A stretch of DNA of 12,629 nt, taken from NCBI GenBank assembly GCA_022822245.1, contig JAJECB010000104.1, positions 1-12,629 on the forward strand, read 5' to 3'. Both the position numbers and the translations under genes were made by a program. The number at the start of each line of letters is the position of its first letter. Positions within the stretch are counted from its first letter, which is position 1. The stretch is from Gammaproteobacteria bacterium. Its GTDB lineage: Bacteria > Pseudomonadota > Gammaproteobacteria > HK1. Shown in pieces: positions 1 to 7,300 of this stretch. Below the pieces are notes generated by a model. It did no database searches, was not told the DNA's origin, and saw only the letters and a program-made list of their open reading frames with translations.

Positions 1-942
1 TCCCTCGATCGTGTGCGCGAGATCCTCGGCGAGCAGCGGGTCTCCGAAGTGCCACGAATGGGTGAAGTCGCCGATGAAATCGTCGGACGGCTCCGGCAGG
101 GCCGACCAGTACGCGCTGCAATCCACGTCGACGCACTTCGAGTGCGCGTCCGCCGGCAGGCCGACCCGCCCCACGCGCGGGGCGGTGCCCAGGCGCTTGA
201 CGTTCGATATCTTGAGCGCCCGGTCGAATCGGCTCGAGTAGTTGGTGATGCGTACCGCGTGACGGAACAGAGCCTGGGACTTGCTGTTGTCCGCGGACAT
301 CGAGCTCGCCGATATGTCGGCCCCGATGAACGCGACCTGGCTGACGGTCCAGTTGCCGCTGGATATCGACGCGTGCTGCTCGGCATCCGAGAGCGCTTCC
401 CGAATCACGTACGCGCCCGTCGAATGGCCGAGCAGATGCACGTCGATCTCGCACTTGCGCTTCTGCCGTTCCTTCTGCAGGGCCGCAATTACCTTGATTC
501 CATCATCCACGAGCCGAAATGCCGTGGCCTTCGCGTCGCGCCGGTCTTCCAGGTAGTTCAGCGTCGACTCGTCGCTCGGCCAGTCGAAGCTGACGATCGC
601 CCCCTTGTATCCGGCGGCGCCGAGTCCGGCCTGAAGCAGGTTGTGGCGCTCCATGATGTCGTCGATCCGGTTGTTGTAGCCGTGGACGAACACGAGGACG
701 TTGCCGGTCGTGAACGCGTCGCGCCGGTTCGGCGCGGTCTTCCGGTCCACGGTCCCGGTGCGCGCCCTCTTCAGCACCTCGTCACGAAAGGCCGCGCGGC
801 TGATCCTGTGCCTTTCGGGATTGGGCATCTCGCCATCGGGAACGTCGAGGAACCGGCTTGGCCCCGGCTCGGCTCCGAATGCCTTGGCGTTTCCGTTGGA
901 AACGACATTCCGTACGCTGAGGACCAGATTGCTCCTCGTCAC
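1..942 (-). CDS. Alpha/beta hydrolase, DUF900-type serine esterase/lipase fold (3' end cut by window)
   Basis: This is the only convincing minus-strand gene: 314 codons with no stop, running off the left edge. The fold is that of a serine hydrolase. Residues 82-90 give a beta strand followed by HGYN (oxyanion-hole region, 87-90), then SFDWPS (118-123), the nucleophile elbow GHSTG (172-176, Ser174) and GAD at 207-209, where Asp209 is the likely acid. His295 or His298 in a THSWH segment could be the catalytic His. This order matches the DUF900 family; its substrate is not known to me. I chose the GTG start at 942 because GGAGG lies 7 bases upstream (950-954 on the plus strand). An in-frame ATG at 1047 has no good ribosome site. 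No signal peptide or membrane segment is seen in the part present. It is transcribed away from the polysaccharide genes, so it is probably a flanking gene. The fold call is firm; the biological role is unknown. Confidence 0.85.
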   Translation of the reverse strand, partial: MTRSNLVLSVRNVVSNGNAKAFGAEPGPSRFLDVPDGEMPNPERHRISRAAFRDEVLKRARTGTVDRKTAPNRRDAFTTGNVLVFVHGYNNRIDDIMERHNLLQAGLGAAGYKGAIVSFDWPSDESTLNYLEDRRDAKATAFRLVDDGIKVIAALQKERQKRKCEIDVHLLGHSTGAYVIREALSDAEQHASISSGNWTVSQVAFIGADISASSMSADNSKSQALFRHAVRITNYSSRFDRALKISNVKRLGTAPRVGRVGLPADAHSKCVDVDCSAYWSALPEPSDDFIGDFTHSWHFGDPLLAEDLAHTIEG

Positions 943-1131
943 CGTGTTTCCTCCGGTCGATGTCCGCCCGGAATTATGCCATTCGGCAAACGCCGGCTTG
1001 AGACGGACGGCGCACGGCGAGACGGAGAACCCGAGCATCTTTCTCATGTTCTCGCGTGAGAGCTCCCCGCCCCTGGCTCCGGCACCGCGGACGGGACGGC
1101 CTCGGCCCTGGTTGAGGGGCACCGCCTTGCC

Positions 1132-1160
1132 TTGGGATGGTCGGGTGCTTCCGCTACAAT
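1132..1160 (+). promoter_or_regulatory. Candidate sigma-70 promoter for the wzm-wzt operon
   Basis: TTGGGA (1132-1137) and TACAAT (1155-1160) are separated by exactly 17 bases. They match the -35 and -10 consensus at 4 of 6 and 5 of 6 positions. Transcription would begin near 1167 and leave an untranslated leader of about 80 bases before wzm. It is the best promoter-like sequence in the gap between the divergent hydrolase and wzm (943-1247). The rest of the gap, 943-1131, shows no gene, and I found no clear promoter for the hydrolase there. Based on sequence match only. Confidence 0.55.
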
Positions 1161-1204
1161 CACCACTTCGGCAGCAGCAACCGGTAGACCACATCGTCCG
1201 GGGA

Positions 1205-1222
1205 GAGCCGCGCCCGCGGCTC
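1205..1222 (+). repeat. Perfect 8-bp inverted repeat (hairpin) in the wzm leader
   Basis: GAGCCGCG and CGCGGCTC flank a central CC. In RNA this would form a 7-bp stem with a 4-base loop. It lies downstream of the candidate promoter and ends 25 bases before the wzm TTG start, just upstream of the purine-rich ribosome site. It has no T-run, so it is not a standard terminator. It could be a leader hairpin affecting translation or RNA stability, or a protein-binding dyad. Chance cannot be excluded in DNA this GC-rich. Confidence 0.4.
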
Positions 1223-1247
1223 CGCAGGGTAGAGAGAGGGGGCGTCA

Positions 1248-2138
1248 TTGCAGACGTTGCGAATGGATGCGGGCGCTCGACCGGCGGTGGATGAAACGGC
1301 AGCGGCAGAAGCCTTCGGCGATTCCTCGAAACCCGCCCCGGAAGCTGCTCCCTCGCAGGCGACCCTAGCCCTCCACGATCTCTTCCAGGGCGCACGTGCG
1401 CGCTACCTCTGGGGTCGCCTCGGCTGGCAGGACATCCGTCGGCTCTATCGGCGTTCGGTGCTGGGGCCGTTCTGGCTCACCATCAGCATGGGCCTGCTCG
1501 TCGCCGCGCTGGGCACGCTCTACGGTGCGCTGTGGAAGGTGGAGCTTGCGGACTACGCGCCGTTCCTCGCCCTCGGATTCGTCGTGTGGACGCTCATCTC
1601 CGGGGTGATCACGGAGGGTTGCAATGCGTTCATCAATGCCGAGGGCATCATCAAGCACGTGGGCCTGCCGTTTTCGGTCCACGTGTATCGGCTGCTCTGG
1701 CGCAATCTGCTCGTCCTTTGCCACAACGCGGTGGTCTTCGTCATCGTGGCCGCCATCTTCGGGGTCTGGCCGGGCTGGGCGGGGCTCCTCGCCGTTCCGG
1801 GTCTCGCGCTCCTTTGCATCAACGGCATCTGGGCCGGTCTCCTCCTCGGGATCATCTCCGCCCGCTTCCGCGACGTGCCGCCGATCGTCGCGAGCGTCGT
1901 GCGGGTCCTCTTGTTCGTGACCCCGATCATCTGGATGCCGGAGCTGATGCCCGGACGTGCCTTCGTGCTCGACCTCAACCCTTTCTATCACTTGGTGGAG
2001 GTCGTGCGGGCGCCGCTGCTGGGCCAGGTGCCCGGGCTGGTCTCCTGGCTGGCGGTGCTCGGCATCACCCTCGGGGGATGGATCGTCGCGTTCGAGTTCT
2101 TCCGCCGCTACCGGTGGCGGATTGCCTACTGGGTATGA
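1248..2138 (+). CDS. wzm: Polysaccharide ABC exporter, membrane subunit (Wzm-like, ABC-2 type)
   Basis: This is the inner-membrane permease that, with the ATPase encoded next, exports a lipid-linked glycan to the periplasmic face. At 296 residues it is close to the family size. A charged, Ala-rich N-terminus precedes about six hydrophobic segments (roughly 75-95, 105-125, 150-172, 178-203, 212-230, 265-285). Family hallmarks are ARFRDVPPIV (205-214), TPIIW (225-229), NPFYHLVEVVRAPLLG (244-259) and the C-terminus RWRIAYWV. The TTG start at 1248 is preceded by a GAGAGGGGG run about 5 bases upstream. An ATG at 1263 is possible but has no ribosome site. The stop overlaps the wzt start (ATGA at 2135-2138), so the two are probably translationally coupled. 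The exporter assignment is firm; the glycan type (O-antigen, capsule or exopolysaccharide) is not shown. Confidence 0.9.
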   Translation: MQTLRMDAGARPAVDETAAAEAFGDSSKPAPEAAPSQATLALHDLFQGARARYLWGRLGWQDIRRLYRRSVLGPFWLTISMGLLVAALGTLYGALWKVELADYAPFLALGFVVWTLISGVITEGCNAFINAEGIIKHVGLPFSVHVYRLLWRNLLVLCHNAVVFVIVAAIFGVWPGWAGLLAVPGLALLCINGIWAGLLLGIISARFRDVPPIVASVVRVLLFVTPIIWMPELMPGRAFVLDLNPFYHLVEVVRAPLLGQVPGLVSWLAVLGITLGGWIVAFEFFRRYRWRIAYWV

Positions 2139-2890
2139 ACGCGATGGTCAGCCTAGGGCTCGAGTCGGTGACGGTCGAGTTCCCCGTCTACAACACCAGC
2201 GCCCGGTCGCTCAAGAACCGGCTGCTGCATCATGGGACGGGCGGGCGCATCGCCCGCGGCGCCGGCAACCGGCTGCTGGTGCGCGCGCTCGACAAGGTGA
2301 GCCTCTCCCTTGCGCACGGCGATCGGATCGGCCTCATCGGCCCCAACGGCGCGGGCAAGACGACGCTGCTGCGAGTGCTCGCCGGGGCCTACGAGCCGAC
2401 GCGCGGGCGCGTGTGGCGCCGCGGCCGAACCGCTCCCCTCCTCAACGTGTCGCTCGGTATGGATTCCGAAGCGACGGGGTACGAGAACATCATGACCCGG
2501 GGGCTCTTTCTGGGGCTCATGCCCGAGCAGGTCCGCGAGCGCATGGACGAGATCGCGGCATTCACCGAACTCGGCGACTTCCTGGCGATGCCCGTGCATA
2601 CCTACTCGGCCGGCATGCGGCTGCGACTCGCCTTTGCCGTGTGCACCTGCTTCGAGCCCGAGATCCTGCTGATGGACGAATGGCTCGGGGTTGGCGACCG
2701 CGCATTCGTCGAGAAGGCGAGGCGCCGGCTCGAGGAGTTCGTGGAGCGGGCCGGGATCCTCGTCCTCGCATCGCAGAATTCCGCCCTCCTGAAGAGGGTC
2801 TGTACCACGGGCGCGGTGCTCGACGCGGGAAGGCTCATGGCGCAGGGCCCGATCGACGAGGTCCTGGCCGAACACCGACAGGCGGCGTAG
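2135..2890 (+). CDS. wzt: Polysaccharide ABC exporter, ATPase subunit (Wzt-like, without C-terminal binding domain)
   Basis: This 251-residue nucleotide-binding subunit partners Wzm. The N-terminal FPVYNTSARSLK (16-27) is typical of polysaccharide-export ATPases. Walker A is GPNGAGKT (69-76), the signature is YSAGM (157-161), Walker B is ILLMDE (177-182), and the D-loop region is GVGD (185-188). The usual H-loop His is Gln214, in an SQN triplet (CAG at 2774-2776). The protein stops soon after the ATPase core, so it lacks the roughly 150-residue C-terminal domain with which some Wzt proteins read a chain-end cap. In length it resembles Wzt/KpsT types that export without such recognition. ATG 2135 overlaps the wzm stop, which supports this start. 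The GT2 gene follows 6 bases after the stop, probably in the same transcript. The role is firm; the effect of the Gln substitution is unknown. Confidence 0.9.
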   Translation: MNAMVSLGLESVTVEFPVYNTSARSLKNRLLHHGTGGRIARGAGNRLLVRALDKVSLSLAHGDRIGLIGPNGAGKTTLLRVLAGAYEPTRGRVWRRGRTAPLLNVSLGMDSEATGYENIMTRGLFLGLMPEQVRERMDEIAAFTELGDFLAMPVHTYSAGMRLRLAFAVCTCFEPEILLMDEWLGVGDRAFVEKARRRLEEFVERAGILVLASQNSALLKRVCTTGAVLDAGRLMAQGPIDEVLAEHRQAA

Positions 2891-2896
2891 GGCTCC

Positions 2897-4306
2897 ATGC
2901 AAGCTCGGTCTCTTCCTGAGCCGTATCGTTCGGTCGCCCGGCGCTTCGCGAGAGTCGCGAGACGGGGTCGCACCGCAATACGGCTGGGTTTTTCCCGCGA
3001 ACCGTGGAGGTTCCTGTTTCGATACGTCAATTCCATCGCCCGCGGTCGGTCGGCGGCACCGGCGTCGCAGGTGGTGAAGAAGGTACGGGAAGAGAAGCGG
3101 AAGCTGTCGACGCTGATGCTCTTTCTCGTCGGCGATTTCCGGGCCGCAATGGACCAGGCGCTCGGGGATCTCGAAGCAAGGCCCGACGATGCGGAGACCC
3201 GGCTGCTCGTCGTCGGTTGCGCGATCGAGCTGGGCGACTTCGAATGCGCCGAACATCACATGAGCCGGCTGGAAGCGGGTCGGATCCCCGACGTCGTGAA
3301 CAGGCAGCTACCGTTCTTCCGGTATACCCTGACCAAGCAACGCGAGCCGGACAATCCGGAGCTTGCCGTCCGGCACCTCGACGACCTGTACCTCGCCACG
3401 GGCTGTCGGCCGATTCGCATGAGCCGGGCCGGCAGGCCGGGCGTGTTCGATTCCCTGACTACCGTCACGGAGACCGTCCCGCCCGGCCAGGACGGCTACC
3501 GGCCTCGCCGGGACGGGCCGCTCGTGTCGATCGTCATGACCGCCTACAACGTCGAGCCCCTGGTCGGGACCGCAGTCATGTCCATTCTGAACCAGGGCTA
3601 TCGCAACCTCGAGCTGATCGTCGTGGACGACTGCAGCAGCGATGGAACGCTCGAGGCGCTACGCCGCATGGCGGGCGAGGACGAGCGCATGCGGGTGGTT
3701 TCCAAGGACCGGAACGACGGGACCTACGTCAGCAAGAACGTCGGCCTGCTTCAGGCGAGCGGAAAGTACGTTGCATTTCAGGACAGCGACGACTGGTCGC
3801 ATCCCGACCGGCTCGGGAAGAGCGTCGCGGTGCTGGAGTCCAGGCCGGACCTCGTTGCGGTGACGACCAACTGGGTACGGCTGACCACCGACGGCGAGCT
3901 GATTCTTCAGAACAAGAACCACTATTCGTACCGGGCATGCATCTCCATGGTGTTCCGAAGAGAGGAGATGCTGCAACGGTTGGGGTTCTTCGATTCGGTT
4001 CGAGCCGAAGGCGACGGAGAGTTCGAGATCAGGATCAAGATCCTGTTCGGCGAGGAGCGGATCGTCAATTTCCCATGGCCGCTTTGCTTCGGCCGCGTGC
4101 GCCCGGGGTCGATCACCGCCAATGAGGACTTCGGCCTCGTCCGCGGCAGAGGCCGGCCCGTGCGGGAGGAATACCGGAAAGCCTACAAGAAGTGGCACGA
4201 GAAGATCGGCGACGAACACGATGGATACATGCCCTTTCCACTGCGCGAGAGGCCGTTCGAGGCACCCGGGATGATCCTTTCCGATGCCGGGCGAAGAGCT
4301 GCGTAA
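2897..4306 (+). CDS. Family-2 glycosyltransferase with TPR-like N-terminal region
   Basis: This is a GT-A-fold sugar transferase, probably acting in the cytoplasm at the membrane on a lipid-linked glycan. Of 469 residues, about 1-70 are very basic and about 72-170 are helical with a TPR-like look (RPDDAETRLLVVGCAIELGD). The GT2 domain follows: VSIVMTAYN (210-218), nucleotide-binding VVDDCSSDGT (242-251), the DXD-type DSDD (296-299) and the candidate acceptor/base region EGDGEFEIRI (371-380). No transmembrane segment is evident, so membrane contact may come from the basic N-terminus or partner proteins. The ATG at 2897 lies 6 bases after wzt, behind a weak AGGG site. The 3' end overlaps the next gene by 23 bases. 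Donor and acceptor sugars cannot be read from the sequence. GT2 assignment is firm; the TPR call is by appearance only. Confidence 0.88.
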   Translation: MQARSLPEPYRSVARRFARVARRGRTAIRLGFSREPWRFLFRYVNSIARGRSAAPASQVVKKVREEKRKLSTLMLFLVGDFRAAMDQALGDLEARPDDAETRLLVVGCAIELGDFECAEHHMSRLEAGRIPDVVNRQLPFFRYTLTKQREPDNPELAVRHLDDLYLATGCRPIRMSRAGRPGVFDSLTTVTETVPPGQDGYRPRRDGPLVSIVMTAYNVEPLVGTAVMSILNQGYRNLELIVVDDCSSDGTLEALRRMAGEDERMRVVSKDRNDGTYVSKNVGLLQASGKYVAFQDSDDWSHPDRLGKSVAVLESRPDLVAVTTNWVRLTTDGELILQNKNHYSYRACISMVFRREEMLQRLGFFDSVRAEGDGEFEIRIKILFGEERIVNFPWPLCFGRVRPGSITANEDFGLVRGRGRPVREEYRKAYKKWHEKIGDEHDGYMPFPLRERPFEAPGMILSDAGRRAA

Positions 4307-7300
4307 GCGGGCGAGCGGCATGGACACGGAACGCTCCGGCGTGGTGGTGCTCGGCATGCATCGTTCCGGAACGAGCGCCATCACCGGCCTGCTTCGCCTG
4401 TGCGGCGCCTGGGTCGGCGAAGAAGAGCACCTCACCGCTGCCAACATCGAGAATCCCCAGGGTTTCTGGGAAAGAAGGGATGTTCGGCAGATCTGCGACG
4501 GGCTGCTGCACTCGGCCGGTGCCGACTGGTGGAAGGTCGCGGGTCTGAACCTCGAGGCGATTCCACACGCGATTCTCTCCGAACAGCGCCGCCGCTTCGC
4601 GGGCGTGGTCTCCGCGCTCCGCGAACATCGCCCGTGGGTCGTCAAGGAGCCGCGCCTGTGCCTCCTCCTTCCGTTGCTCCGCGACTATCTGAACGACGCG
4701 GTCTGCGTGCACGTCTTCCGAAACCCGCTCGAGGTCGCGCGCTCCCTGCAACGGCGGAACGGCTTCAGCATCGCGGCGGGAATGGCCCTGTGGGAGACCT
4801 ACAACCGGCACGCATTGGAGGCGTCCGCCACCATGTCCCGCGTCATGGTCGCGTACGGCGCTCTCATGCGGGATCCGGAAGGGATGATCGACCGACTCGT
4901 CACTCGCCTCGAGGAGCTCGGTGTGATGCGACTTGCGGCTCCGGGCGAGTCGGAGTTCCGCGAGTTCATTCAGCCGGCCTATCACCGGCACCGGGTCACC
5001 GAGGAAGAGACCGACCCGCTCCTCACACCCGGACAAAGGGAGCTGTGGCAGTGGATACGAAGCGAGGAAGTGCTCGCGCAGGAACCGGGTGAAACGGTTT
5101 CGGCGGCGGCGGCGCAGCACCTGTACGACCTGGAGTCGGCGCAGCAGTCCCTCGGCCATCTCGGTGACCGAATCGGCGAGCTCAATGCGAGGCTGGTCAA
5201 GTATCGCGAAGAGTTGGCGGCACGGGAGTCGGAGCTGGCGAGCCGCCAAAAGGAGATCGCCGCCCGCGACCGAAGAATCTCCGCCCTTGACGAGGAGCTT
5301 GACCGGCGCGCCCGGGTGGTGGCCGTTCGGGACGAGAGGATCCGCGACCTCCTCGAATCGACGAGCTGGAGGGTCACCGCTCCCCTTCGCGCGATTTCGG
5401 TGACCTCCCGGAAGGGATGGGGGGTCATCCCGCGTACCGTCAGGTGGCTCCGGCGGGCGACGATGCGCCGCCCCGTGCGAACGGCCGAATCGTCGAGCCC
5501 CATCGGAGCGTCCCCGGCCGGTGGGTCCTCGGACGTGGGCCGGGCGGAGTACGTCGACACGGAATCGGCCGGGAGGCTGGTGCGAAAGTATCGGGAGATC
5601 AACGACCGCGAGGCTGGGGACACGCGGCCCGGGACGGCGCCCCGCGCGGAGCGGAGGCCACGAGTCAGCGTCATTGCGTGGAACCTGGGCCACAATGCCC
5701 TCGGGCGCGCCTACCTGCTCGCGGACCTCCTTCGGAGCGAGCACGATGTCGAGATCATCGGCGCGATCTTCGATCAATTCGGAACCGAGCTCTGGGGGCC
5801 GTTGCGCGGCGACAGCCGCGTCACGATGAAGTTCTTTCCCGGCAGCGAGTTTCCCGATCACTTCGCGCGCATGGAGGAGGTCGCGAGGCAGATCGAAGGG
5901 GACATCATCTACGTGTCCAAGCCGAGGTTGCCCTCCATCGAGCTCGCGATCCTCGCCAAGCTGCACCGGAACCGGCCGATCGTGCTCGACGTGGATGACT
6001 ACGAGCTCGCATTCTTCCGCAACCGGGGCGTGTTGACGTTCGAGGAGGTGACTCGCAGCGAGCGGAATCGGGACTTCCGTCGTCCCCAGGCGGAGACCTG
6101 GACCCGATACTGCGAGTCGCTCGTTCCCCTTTTCGACCAGGTCACCGTGTCGAACGAGGAGCTTCAGAAGCGGTACGGAGGCGTAGTCCTGCCGCATGTC
6201 CGCAGCGAGCACGATTTCGATCCCGCCGCCTATCCGAGGGACGAGATCCGCGCGGAGCTCGGGTTCGGCCCCGAGGACCGGGTGATCCTCTTCGCAGGCA
6301 CCTTGCGCGTGCACAAGGGCGCTGCGCGGATCGTCGATGCCGTGAAGAAGCTGAGGCACATTGAGTGCAAGCTGATGATCGTCGGCACCGCGCCCGACGA
6401 CGAGACCCGGGATTTCCTGCGTGATGCGGACCCGACGTACGTGAAGGTGATTTCGGATGTCCCGTTCCTGGACCTCCCCGGCTACCTTTGTGCCGGGGAC
6501 CTCGTGTGCTTGCTCCAGGACCCGGACGACATCAACTCGCAGTTCCAGATGCCCGCAAAGTTCACCGATGCGCTCGCCATGGGCATACCCATACTGGCGT
6601 CGAATGCGCCCCCGCTCGTGAACCTTGCTCGAGATGGGCTCGTGGAGCTCTTGGGGGACACCGCGCTTGAGAAGAAGATCGAAGAGGTGTTTGCGAGCTA
6701 TCCGGGGTACCTGGAGGGAGCACGGACGAACCGTGAACGCTTTCTCTTACAGTACAGCTACGGAGCCTGCCGACCCTGGATGAATGCGATGATCGACCGG
6801 GTCCTCGAGTCTCCGTCGCCGACACCGGCCGAGTTCCGCCGCCTCGTCGACTACCACCGGGGAATATTCTGCGGTAACGGTTCGCCTCGGCCCGTGGACA
6901 ATGGCCGCCTCACCTGCCGGCCTCCGTGCGAAGCCCCGATCTCCGGCGGTGACGTGACGACTCCGCCCGTGGTTCCGCGCCCACCGAAGTGCCGTGAGTT
7001 CGTTGACGACCGGTATGACATTGTCCTCTTCTGGAAACAGAACGATACCGGAATCTATGGCCGACGACATGACATGGTCCTCAAGTACCTGAGCCGGGAC
7101 CCGAGAGTGGAGAGAGTTCTGCTCTTCGATGCGCCGGTGAGCGTCTTGGGATCCGGCGCGACCGCCGTGAAGTCCGGACCGATGGGTCGGCACAGTCATT
7201 CCGGGCGCATCTTCCGACAGCTCCTCAGACAGAAGCTGCGCTTGTCGGATACGGACAAGATTCGATTCGACACCTATCTGTACGTTGCGAAGAACCGCGT

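Noticed and set aside
13..1059. A 348-codon plus-strand open frame across the left end
   Set aside because: It is the shadow of the minus-strand hydrolase, which shows clear catalytic motifs and a good ribosome site. The plus-strand product has no recognisable domain and is rich in Arg, Val and Pro.
1527..2134. The wzt reading frame stays open far upstream of ATG 2135 (from 1532)
   Set aside because: The upstream part is a Pro/Arg/Gly-rich shadow of wzm. ABC homology begins just after 2135, and the ATGA overlap supports that start.
2153..3259. A 368-codon minus-strand open frame opposite wzt and the GT2 gene
   Set aside because: It crosses two well-supported genes and its product shows no domain.
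4113..6359. A 748-codon minus-strand open frame opposite the multidomain gene
   Set aside because: Long antisense frames are expected in GC-rich DNA. The product is low-complexity (Arg, Pro, His, Asp) with no domain, while the plus strand has clear motifs throughout.
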